From Anarhynchus alexandrinus (taxonomy: Eukaryota; Chordata; Aves; Charadriiformes; Charadriidae): a DNA stretch of 64,000 nt. Numbering within the stretch: position 1 is the stretch's first letter; the number at the start of each line of letters is the position of its first letter. A program made the translations under genes and the position numbers. The DNA is taken from positions 1 through 64,000 of the forward strand of contig VUYV01000622.1 of assembly GCA_008711295.1 (NCBI GenBank), written 5' to 3'. Below, in pieces: positions 30,434-44,100 of the stretch. The notes under the pieces were generated by a model that was not told the DNA's origin, ran no database searches, and worked only from the letters and a program-made list of their open reading frames with translations.

Positions 30434-33400
30434 ACACGTTAATACCGAGTGCCTCAGATGGTCGTTCCTTGGAGGTTTAGTGAGAGCTTCACCCCGGTCA
30501 CATACTCATGACTAATGGGGCTGCTCCTCAGGGCCATGCTGAGTGCCTGCAAGCTGTGTCTGGGAAGGTGACACCACAGTTGGAGCTTTAAGTCTCCAAG
30601 GAGGTATTTTGCTGCCAGCCCAGTGGCAAAGCCATGGGTGCTTGGTGGGGAGCTGCCGTGTTGCATCTCCTCATGCCTGCCATGGTGAGTGGTTTCAGGA
30701 GCCGGCACTGGTGCCTGCTGGTTTAACTGGAGCACCAGCAGCATTTTAGTGACAAAAATGTGAATTAACAACCACTTATGCCATCACTGAAATCCTCGGG
30801 TGAGGAACAGTCCCTTTCCTCCCTGCTCTCACCCTGGCTGTCCTGAAGGGACACCCCTTCCTCCTCCCCGCCATCCTGATGGCCATGCTGTGACACATGC
30901 AGAAAGACCACCTGTATTTTCTTTGGAAACATGAATAAAAGCCGTTCCTAAGCCGGACTGGGTGCCTCCTTCCCACCTCGCCCAGCCTAGCAGGAAGCAG
31001 GCAATGGCAGCCCTTCAGCACCTCACAGTCCTCCAGGAGCCTTAGGTGGGAACCTCACTGCAAGAACTGAAACAACCAATTTTCCCTCAGAAATTACGTC
31101 CGTTTGGGTCACACGGGCCGTGAGCAAGGCATGACCCCGCTTTGGGTCTCGACTCCCAGGCGCAGGGTGACAGCAGAGCCGAGGAGGACGAGCTGTGCTG
31201 TCCCGGAGGGCCCCGGGTGCCATCTTCTCCCATCCCAAGGAAGCGCAGCATTCCTGTGGCATTAGCAGCTCCCCCTGCACATAGCTGCCTCCTCCCATCG
31301 AATTACAGCCCCAGCACAGCTCACACATTGCGTTCATGTTGCTAAAATCAAACGTTTACCCAAGCAAAATAAACATTGGCAGGGCAAGGCACAAGACTGT
31401 GTCAGTGCAAACCCTGGGCGAGCATGCCACCATGCCAGTACCCCCATGCCCACTGCATTGTCCTTCTGCCTTTCCTCCCCAAATCAGCCTCCCTCCACCC
31501 CCATGGAAGTAACACCCTCAGCAGCTGTATTTGGCATGACACATGCTCTCATTCGTAGCTATAATAACATAATGACAATTCAGACCAAATGGGCTTGAGG
31601 TGAAAACAGGTCTGAGAGGGGCTGTCAGATGTTTGGAAGGACACTGCTGTGTCTTTCCTTTGGATGACAAGCACCAAGCAGGGCTTGTAACATCAGAGAA
31701 ACCAACCCTTGTCAGCTAGAGCAGCTGTTTTTCNTTAACATCAGAGAAACCAAGGAAACGAACCCTTGTCAGCTAGAGCAGCTGTTTTTCCTTAAAACCT
31801 GGGATATTTTGGGAACACCCCTAACACAAACATCTGAAAGACCCACTGAAAGGGGTCCCAAGCCCTCAATGCCACAGTTCCTGCTGATTCAGCAGAATTG
31901 CAGGTGCACCAGAAGCTAACAGACACAGAAATGTGAACAACCCTGTGCCAGGAAAAGCTCCTGTGTGTTACTGTCTTCTGTCTCCAATGAATCCGTAGCC
32001 TAGAGATAACTGAAAACTGAAAAATAGTTTTTTCAGCTCCCCACTGTAGCACTGTAGCAGCAGAAGTCGTTTCCCATTGAAACCCGCTTCTGAGGACACA
32101 GCTGAAATGTTTTACCCCAGGCCTGGACACCTCCACAGAGGTGCCAATACCCGGGCTTTGGCCACGAGCCAAGGTGACACCAGCTCTCCCCACAGCCACG
32201 GCCATCCAGCCCATGGGCAACCCACACTCTCACATCACATCTCAGCAGGCATCACTGACAGCCCCATTATCTTCCTGTCCCGACCAGATCCCAACACTGA
32301 ACAAGGACATCTCCAAGATACTCACCACTGCTTACTGATAGGCGTTGGCTCCCTAAAGAGCGAACAAGAGAAAAAAGTAAGGAACTTTCCCAGCTTAACC
32401 CCCTCCCTTCAGCCAACTTGGTGGCTTGGGGGAAGGCCTGGAAGAGTCCCTCTGACCCCAGGGAAAATGATGGCTGCAAAGAGCCACGTGTCTCAGATCT
32501 CCCCCCTTGGTTCAACAGCACAGGCAACAGCAAATCACAGCCTCACTGTCTACCCACTCTTTTCTGAGAGCAAAACATGGAAGGTGGTGGCTGGAGAGGG
32601 AGGAACAAGGTCTCGTAGCAACTGAAACTTGCCCCTAGAAAAGCTAACACACTGGGGACTATTTGGGCTTTTTTAGTCTTTAGACCAGAGGTGCCAGCAG
32701 GTCAGCGCGCTCTGCGTGAAGTCAGAAAAACTGTTGCAAGACCAATTTGTCTTAACAGACTGCCTGTCCCCCAGGAGTAAGACAGCAAATGCCACGGGGT
32801 GGAGAGCTGCGGGTGGATTTCACTGTTGGCAAACATGGGAGCAACTGCATTAGGAATGGAACGCGACATGACAGGCCGGCGAGTGGGTCAGATGGCTGAA
32901 AAACCAGTAACCAGATCAACCTGGTCGAAGCCTTGACAGAGGGGATGTGCCTTGAGATGTGCTACTGGTGAATGAAAACCACCCAGAGGACTCCACGTAT
33001 CTATGCAACTCCAAACAAATTCGCAGTTTTCCCTGCATGTCTAGTGAAGCTTTGGTGCCAGAAGCCTTTAAGGAATGTGACACAGGTCCACAAGCACTAC
33101 TTGAAAAAATAACAATAGTAATTAAAAAAAAAAAGTCATTGAAACATCCATACATTTTTTTTAAATCAGGCAAAGATCCACTTACCACTCTCTAAACCAG
33201 TCCCCAGATCTGTATGCTCTGAAACCTCCAGCCAAGACAGAAGCTGCGCTGGCAGGTGACAGCAGCCCGTGCCACCGGACGCAGTTCTCAGGCCATTTGC
33301 TCCACTTGCTTTCACTGGCAGTAGATTTAATTCCTGCCCTGGTTTGCAGCTTTTCCAGCATATTTGAGGCCTCTCTTCAGCCCTCAATAAAACTTTGCTG

Positions 33401-36400
33401 TGTGAACTGACTGCAGGAAGACCTGAGGACACTCGGTACTCATCCCCCTAATAAAACCTCTGCAGCTCGCCTATTGTCATCCGTCTGCCACCAGGGCAGC
33501 AGCAGTACAATGTGAGCTAAGATATGCCAAATAAACAATATTTCACCGTGCCAAAGCCCCTGTTGCATAGTAACACCTGCAACAGCCTTGAAATCTGGAG
33601 CATATTCTGTTCACTGCCTTTTGCTTTAGTACCCCCCTGGAAAGCCGTAAAGGGGGACGGAGCAACACGCATCCAGCACTACTTTTCATTTTCACTGTGA
33701 ACATCAACATCCCCAGTAAACACTGCCTCATCAGAGCGCTTCCCAGTGCTTTGATTTCTCCTCGCAGTTCTGTGCTCTTGGCTTTCAGTGCGACTGCTCA
33801 CCTTTGCCAAATGAGCTGATTCAGTATTCGGTTACGTGCCCTTTGCTCCCTATCTTTTTTTTTTTTAATCAAAGGGAAAAAAGGAGCCAAACTGGAACTT
33901 GATACAGAGACCTCTTAATTGCAAAGGGGAGAAATCATCTGCAGTGAGTATGACATACAGCAGCAGCAAGCACAAAATGTATAACCCAATGTACAGCAGT
34001 AGCTGAGCGGAGACGCTCTCAAGCTCACTGGCTTCCTGTGGGATACCAAGGACTTAATTGTAAGAGTTTTGAAGTTTTTAAATGTCAAAGATGACAGAGC
34101 TCTGCATAATGGGAATAGTTTAAAGGGGGCACAGCTGCCAGCTCCGTCTCCTGGGCTCTGTGTACGTAATCCTCCCAAAAAGGATCTTCAACCTCACTTG
34201 ACCAACAGAAATCAAGACACAGAACTTAAATGATTTCACAAGGCAAGCGAAAGAGGCTCTAGACCCACCACAAGGCCATGTCAGCACACACTTCCCTCCG
34301 CAGTTTTCTCTTCTGGGCTGGGGCAACCTCTACCACAAGGAGGGAAGTTGTGGACTGAGCTGTCACAGGGTTAGAAAACGCAATAGGTGATCAACTGATG
34401 TCTAAGCAGCGTCCTGCGTGTCCGCCATGTGTGCAGGGAGCAGCTAACAACAAACCTGACACCGAGCTGCTGTGGGAGCTCACAAAATTCCTGTCTCTTG
34501 CTACACAATGATGCCTGGATTAAGGTTACGTTCCACTGTGCTGCATTTTGTCACGCAGCCGCTATTTTGGTCAGAAAGTCAGCAAGCCCTTATTTGGGAA
34601 GCTGTCCCACTGAAGGGCAGCATGAAGGGCAGCGAGATGAAGCGGCTGCTTCTGAAGGCAGGCCTGGGGGAGCTGCCTGGAGCCACAGGAAGCCCAAATC
34701 TTCCTGCTTCTTGTTAACATGCCAACATCCTTTTCTCAGCCTGACCCTTGCCTCCCTCTCTCTCTTCCTTCAAACTGCATCCTGCACCTTAGCTACTCTC
34801 ACAACACAAGCACGCTGGGGAAGACACCAAAAGAGTTTAGAGATGAAATCCCCTTTCTTGGATAGAAAATCCTTAGTGCTAGAGATTTCAAATGCAGAAG
34901 TTAAAACAGGTTGGAGATCTGCAAACATACAGGTGAAGGTGCAGCAATACAAAGTCCCCTGTTCAGAGGCTTTCCCTTTCATTCTTCTTGTCACAACACA
35001 CATCTGCACCAAACTGACCTTCACTTACGCAGCTGGACCAGCCACTCCGTTGTCTCCAACACCAGCAGCAACCCAACGGGACATGTCCTCACACCACATC
35101 TCTCTGCCGGCCCCAACAAGGGCTGCAGGGGGACACCGGGCAACTGTGGGCCAGTGGCTGAGGCTGCCAGATGTGCACGCTAACCTGCACCACAGCTGTG
35201 CAACCTTGCCTTTGTAGACGAACTCGCTCAAGCAGGGAAAGCACCAGCCACACAGCCTGAGACCTCTGAGACCTACCCACAGGCACTGGGGTACCACTGA
35301 GGCCAGAGGGATTGAAGTGCCATGGATCTGTCTCTGGGTGACCTATCACTTGCAAAAAAAACCCAAAACTCCCCAGGGAGGATTACCACCAGGAACCTCT
35401 CCCCTGTGGACCTCCTGCCTTTCCTGAGGGCAGCAGGGTCCAGACCTTTTGTCTTGACTATTTAGCAGACTCTAGCTGGTGGTATGAACCCTGTGACTGT
35501 ACACTCCCTCCAGTCCAGCACCCCTCCTGGCCAGCATGCTGCTCTCGCACAGCAATTAAGTTCTTTTGGCTGACAAACATGAACCTCCACGACAGTCCAA
35601 GAGATGCACAAAGCAGGAATCACACAGTTGGGAGTTGCAGACTTTAAAAAGTCCTAAGTCCTGAGTTTTAAGTTAGTAAATCACTTTATATTGTTTGGTT
35701 TAGGGCTGGGTGGTATTTTTAATCAGTCAAAAACAATTAAAAAGTGGGAATTGGGAAAAGACTTGTGAATTCAAACCATGAAAAAAATAACCTATTTCAT
35801 TAATTGGACATTTCAGTTGAAATTATTATTATTTTTTTTTATCCAGCACGTGTTTTGCTGCTATACTGCAAAGTCAGAAGATACTTTGCAACTTCTAGCC
35901 CTTGCGTCGATTCATGGATTTACACCACCGGGTGGACAAGTGTTGGAATTGCAATTTGAAGAACAGTTCCTTCCATTTAACAGGTGGCTCATTTCAGTAA
36001 TAAAAAAGCACTTCTTGAACCAGCTTTGCTGGCTGGTGGGACTTGGAGAGCGAAGTCCTCTCCTGATCTACAGAAGGACATCAGTAATGAAACCCTGTCA
36101 TGACACTTCTCGGGCTTTTGAATGTTACTCCCCTGATCTCACCAGTCAGAACATTTTATCAGGTAGGTACTTTTTTTTGTTACTGGAATGGAAGATCTCC
36201 ACTAAAATACAGTAACTGTGAAAAATACAGATATTTTATATAGTCCTATAACCTTACACATTCCCATGGTAGCTCCATTAACACTTCAATACTTTCAAGT
36301 ATTTCAGAACACAATACACACCATTTCTAACACCAATTACTATGACCTCTAACACCATAGCTAGCACTCAGTGCCCTCCCATTTTTCAGGATTTCCATAG

Positions 36401-36860
36401 CTGTAACTACCTTACCTGGACAGCAAAGCAGCAGACACATAACAGCCCTTGGAAATCTCACCTTGCTGTAACAGCACTAGGAACTATCATAAAAATTGCG
36501 GTATGTGAGAACCCTGAACATATGTGCCAATATCAAAAATAATTTTACCTGTATTGAATACTGTCACTTCAGAGTCCAGGCAACACTAGCTTCAATATAT
36601 CAAAAAAGAAACAAGTTGTTTCTTGTTTAAATTTTCACAACTTAAAAACAGACATTCAACTACTAAATGCTCATGACCTGTACCAACAATTACAGTAAAA
36701 CAGCACTGAGGACGGAGCAGCTGTTTTACTTTGTGTGTGTGGAGGCTGACGCTATTAACACAAAACCTCTCCACAGCTCCGGCTGGCATCTAAAATACAA
36801 CTCAAACAAGACTTTTGGAGGGGTCTCCTCAAATTCAGACGGTGAAGACTTTGTTACATC
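30434..36860. other. TNNC1-RPL29 intergenic region
   Basis: A 6.4-kb stretch between two genes that converge tail to tail. Open frames here (for example 34429-35217) show no family resemblance and no splice or codon pattern. Apart from the duplicated patch at the N near 31734 and simple A/T runs, I see nothing. Confidence 0.75.
31687..31790. repeat. Short duplicated segment around a single N
   Basis: The segment taacatcagagaaacc through gcagctgtttttc occurs on both sides of an N at 31734. The right copy has an extra aggaaacg-like 8-9 bases. This looks like two overlapping contig ends or alleles placed in series. Confidence 0.85.
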
Positions 36861-36864
36861 TAAT

Positions 36865-36870
36865 TTTATT
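36865..36870 (-). terminator. RPL29: RPL29 polyadenylation signal
   Basis: AATAAA on the minus strand about 65 bases after the TGA, giving the very short 3' UTR typical of ribosomal-protein genes. Confidence 0.8.
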
Positions 36871-36932
36871 TTTACAAAAATGGTGTAACGCACATGCCAA
36901 TAGGAAAACAGGTTCTTTTGTCTTAAACCACG

Positions 36933-39244
<2,312 letters not shown>

Positions 39245-39483
39245 GGCTGCACCTGCGGGAGAACAAGACACCCCTCAGTCGGGGAGGGCCGGAGAGGCGG
39301 CGCTGGCGGTAGCGGTACCGAGCCCGGGTACCGAGCCCGAGTACCGAGCCCCTAGCCCCTAACCTCCCGCCCCGCTGCAGCCCCAGGCCCGGCCTCGCCC
39401 CCCCTCCAGCCCGGTGTGGTCGGGTCGGGCTCGGGCCCGGCCCGAGGGACGGATGGAACCGGATAGCGCGGAGCAACACTCAC

Positions 39484-39518
39484 CACTACCGCCGCCGCCG
39501 CCGGGCCGGAAGAGAAGG
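39484..39518 (-). other. RPL29: RPL29 non-coding first exon with TOP-type start
   Basis: On the minus strand a pyrimidine run ccttctcttcc (39518-39508) leads into ggcccggcggcggcggcggtagtg with donor |gtgagt. A 5' terminal oligopyrimidine tract is the mark of ribosomal-protein mRNAs under mTOR/LARP1 translational control. The exact start base is inferred. Confidence 0.7.
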
Positions 39519-39989
39519 CCGCGCCGCAACGGCTGCTGGGAAACGGCACCGAGGGACCGGAAACCCGCGCGGCTCCGGTGCGCAACAGGCGCCGCCAGCG
39601 GGAAGGTTCCGCACCGCCGCCTCCCCCCTCCCCGCACCGCCCGTCTGCGCCGCCCCCTCCGCCGGCCGCCGCCTCCGCTCCATTCCGCCACAACCGGGCC
39701 CCGGCGACGTGGCGGACCCCGGTCCCTTAGCGACACGGTCCCCCCACCAACATGGCCTCCCCCGGGCCCGGCGCGTCCGCGGTCCAGAGGCAGCACGGCA
39801 CAGGGAGGGTTTGGTGCTGTGTCCGACTGCGCCCGGCCGCGCTGGCCGGCGCGTTTCGAGCCTCACTCCTGCAAAATGCGCAGACCGAGACTTAGATACT
39901 TGAGTACCTGAAAAACACTAAAATAATGACTAAGATGGGCAAATGAAGTGGATTCGCAAAAGCACCAGCCAAGCCCACACGCTCAGGCC

Positions 39990-40210
39990 GTTTCCCTTCG
40001 ATGGCAGCAGGCCCGGGCCGTGCGGGCAGGGGCAGCCCGGCCGGAGGGGAGCGGGTCCGGCTGCCAGCGGCCGAGGGCCGGGGTTAAGTCTCAGGGCAGC
40101 TCCTGCTACCCCAGCTGCGGGAAGACGTGCGGTGCCGCTGTCGGGGAGCCCCGGCGCTGGCTGCGCCGCTGCAGATGGCGGCTGTGGGGTGGTTCGTGGC
40201 TGTGGACTGA
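39990..40210 (+). promoter_or_regulatory. Second GC-rich block with a YY1-type AGATGGCGGC
   Basis: A separate CpG-containing block 500-700 bp upstream of RPL29 carries agatggcggc at 40173-40182 on the plus strand. YY1 elements in this form often mark transcription starts, so a divergent non-coding transcript is possible. No coding exon follows; the frame from that ATG stops after 11 codons. Confidence 0.3.
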
Positions 40211-40781
40211 GGCGTCTCCTGTGGGGAAGGGCGAAAGGTGAAAGGGGAACCAAAGGCTGAGCTCGCCCAAGGCCGTTGGGGTCCGTCTGTGTGTGAACTG
40301 CAGTGTTTTGGTCTGGGCCTGCTCTACTTTAAACTGGGAACCTTTGAAAAATGAGGCCCAGGCCTTTCTGCGTTGCGGTAGCATGGAAAAATGCTACCAT
40401 CTTTTTATGGGATTGCCTTTATTTTAAGATGAGAAGCACAAGTGACTTGTCTAAAATAGCCCAGATTGGAAAAAAATAGCCCAGAAACCAAAGCCCCATG
40501 ACCAGTACACAGGAGAGAGAACTGGATGGTTTTTTTTCCAGTGACTGATTGCTTGCGGAGCATTTAGCTACTCTGCCTCAAGTTTGGATACCTGTTAACA
40601 AGCTCATCCTATCACAAAAATGGGGAAAAATAAATTATCCTTGATAGATGGGTAATGCTGATGAAACTGAAATGCAAATAGGCAGGAAAAAGAAAGCTAA
40701 TACAATTTAAATTCAGTATTTCTCTTATTTCCAGCAAGACCTAAGTTGCAAAATGTATTTGGCTTTTTTTTTTTTTTTTTT

Positions 40782-41139
40782 NNNNNNNNNNNNNNNNNNN
40801 NNNNNNNNNNNNNNNNNNNNNNNNNNNNNNNNNNNNNNNNNNNNNNNNNNNNNNNNNNNNNNNNNNNNNNNNNNNNNNNNNNNNNNNNNNNNNNNNNNNN
40901 NNNNNNNNNNNNNNNNNNNNNNNNNNNNNNNNNNNNNNNNNNNNNNNNNNNNNNNNNNNNNNNNNNNNNNNNNNNNNNNNNNNNNNNNNNNNNNNNNNNN
41001 NNNNNNNNNNNNNNNNNNNNNNNNNNNNNNNNNNNNNNNNNNNNNNNNNNNNNNNNNNNNNNNNNNNNNNNNNNNNNNNNNNNNNNNNNNNNNNNNNNNN
41101 NNNNNNNNNNNNNNNNNNNNNNNNNNNNNNNNNNNNNNN
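40782..41139. other. Assembly gap (358 N), preceded by a poly-T run
   Basis: A run of N immediately after about 19 T residues. The homopolymer probably stopped the assembly. Gap length may be an estimate. Nothing can be said about its content. Confidence 0.98.
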
Positions 41140-44100
41140 GTGGGGATTAGAGAAGCTGTGCTTAATGCCCAGGTGATACACAAGGCCCGTAAGCCAAATT
41201 ATTAAAATAGAACTGTGGAAGTACATTCAGTTTACGGGGCTGAGTGTAATATATTCAGGGTAGTTTATAAACCACTGCAAACCAATACAGAATATCAGGT
41301 AAAATGGGTGATCCAAGGCAGGATCAAGACCTGTGTACACCACTGGCTGATCAAGACCCCTTGAACGTCTCCTGTGCTCTGATGAACTGTGATGTCTCTA
41401 ATTATGGTGTTACCAAGAACCATTGGCCAGTTCGAAACCTTCAATCATACTTTTAGTGATTACAGACTTAATTAGTGCATGTTAGCCCAAGTGTCATCTA
41501 TTAAAGGAGCTGTGCTCATTAAATAGGACGGTAATTACTCCAGCTGCAAAACAATTATGGAAAAATCATAGGTTAAAATAAAAATCTCACAGTGCCTCTG
41601 ACAACTGTGTTATCTCAGTCAATGTCCCGGCATCACACATGTTTATGCTGATGGATCTCTCTTAGGTTTGTCACAGCTTTCATGCTGATGCCACATTCCA
41701 GCAGACTCCCCTGATCCCACCTCCTCCCTCCCTGTGAGCTGACACTTGGACTTCGGGTGATGAATTACTGTGACTCCCCCTTTTAGTAATGTCAGTGACT
41801 CGGAGAAGCTCGGTCCCCAGGCCAAGCGCTCCATGGGTGTAAATCACTAATTTCCAAGGAACCACTGCGATCCACCCAAAAAAGGATATGGGGAAGGTTT
41901 TGTTGACATCTGATGCAATACTTCGGAGGTGTTCTGCTATTATATATTCTGATACATACATTTAAGGAAGATGTTACATGTGAGAAACTTCTCCCAATGT
42001 GCCTCAGGGCTCAGGCAGCTGCCACAGCCCATGCTGAAAGGTGACCAAAGCACAGGGTGTCAGGGACACCTCCCTTGGGCACTGCTTGGTCACGGGACAG
42101 CCTTGGCTGGGGACCGTTGCTCCAATGCATTTCTTCTGTGCCAGACAAAATCAGTGCTATCAGTTTCGGGTGTTGATTAGAAGGAGCCCAGCTGTCTTTG
42201 CTTGACAGGGACTATGGGGTGCCCCTAAATGCTGCTCCCTCTAGGAGAGGTATTGGGCAGCAGGGAGAGCACAGCAATGCCCTTGGCTGTCCCAGCTGGC
42301 TCATGAAAAGGTGCCCACCCCAGGGCAGTTCAGGCACTTGCCACCCATCGCCCTTCCCGCCTCGCTCTCCGCAGGCACCACTGAAGCGGAGCTGCAGTGT
42401 GCAGGGTTGCGCCCGCATCAGGGAGAGCATCTTGCAGGGTACGGGCACCTTCATCACCCTCCTTTCCCCCAGAGAGCAGAGGCAGGGCTGAGCCACCTGG
42501 CAGGTCCCTGTGTTGGTGGGATGTGGTGGATTTTGGGCAGTTTTAGGGCTGTTCCTGGCTTGGGGACAAACAGGGCTTGACTGTGCTGTAAGCCTAAGCT
42601 AGCGATGCTGGAGGAGAGTGGGGACGATGGACAGTCCCCAGGGACAAATGGCCAATACACCTCTGGAGAAGCCACACGGAGAAGCAGGGACACCAGGCCA
42701 TGGAGGCACTAGAGGGAGCCTGAGCATAACAGATCCCACTCTGGGCTCAAAGTGGGAGCACTGGTCCCAGTCAGGGAGAAGGAACATCTCCAGGGAATAA
42801 CAGCAAGACACACTGCAGTTTCCCCCTTGACCTGGCATCCTGCCTGGCTGTGGCTTTTTTTGCCCTGACATCCGTTATAATTTTCTTAAAGACATGAAGA
42901 AATACTGTTTCACTTATAGAAAGTGTCGGTCTGCCAGGGAGAGACAGCTGGTTTTGTGCACTTGCAATAGGAGGTAAGAAAAAACAGTGGCAACCAGTGG
43001 CAATCGTCAGACTGGAGGGTTCAAGAGAGCGGGAGTTCTTGCAAGGCAAAGGGGAGCAGAAGTGCTGATCCACAGCTGTGGGTATCCCTACGGGGTGGGG
43101 AGCCGGCGTGGCGCAGCCCTGCAAGTGCTCCTGGACTGATGGCAGGGACCTGGGAACAGTAGTGTGCTCCGCTGGGTGCACTCCAGTTAGCACCAGTTAG
43201 GAGAGCCGGGGCGCTGGGAGAGGCTGGAGAGCTGCAATCTTTTATTTTCCCCGGCAATACTTTCATTGCATTGTCTTTGGACAAGGAATAGGTCACTGGC
43301 TCACGGTCTAGTTGTCTGAATCTCCCCCTGCCACTGCTGTGACCAAGAATCAGCGCAAACAGCAAGAGTGAGAGTCTCTGGGTTAGCTGCAGGTGGGCAT
43401 CAGCGCTACTGGAGAACAAATGCTTTGCACTGGTGTTTGGCCACAGTGGGGAGAGGGATGTGTTTGTTCCAAGTACATCTGCAAAGTGCATCTTCTTTTA
43501 CAGTGTTTGCACTGGGCCAAAAGTTGCTCTCAACACAGGTAAAGAAGCTTAGCACAGCAGAAATCAGAGGAGCGACCGTAACAGAGGGGTGAGCAGGGAC
43601 CACGAACGAAAGGAAGGACAAGTTACAGCAGCTCCATCACTCCTGGCTGCCCTTGGAGGCTTTCATTCCCCCCCAGACACCATCCCTCAGATCAGCCCAG
43701 ACCCTCTGCCCATCCTCCATGAGCGTGTTCCTGTAAGCAGGTTGCCGGCCTGAAGGCAGCAGGAGAAATCAGGCAGCAGCCTGCAATGCAGCCCTGACCT
43801 TTCTCTCCAGGCCTGCCACCTCCTCCCACTCTCCCCAGAGCTGGCACTACTAACAACTGGTTTCCTCTTGTTATTTTTCCACCTCCGCTCCTTCCTCCAG
43901 AGGGGAGGCCGTGCTGGTGGCCCACGTACTGGTGACTCATAGGCTGGGACCCGTGAGGAGCCAGCTAAGCCTGGCCAAACTTAGTAACATCTCATTTTCC
44001 ATTGCCTACACCCTGGACGCTTCTTCTGGCTGGGTTCATCACTGGAGACCTTCTCCAGCTACCTGCAGGGTCGGGGAGGGCCCCTCAGTTGTGTTGCCTT

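Noticed and set aside
34429..35217. 262-codon open frame between TNNC1 and RPL29
   Set aside because: No recognisable domain, no codon bias and no splice or promoter context; probably chance.
30434..36860. Search for let-7g and mir-135a, which lie in this syntenic neighbourhood in mammals
   Set aside because: Neither mature sequence was seen anywhere in the window.
40725..41226. Open frames of 134-161 codons made mostly of X
   Set aside because: They are artefacts of the run of N.
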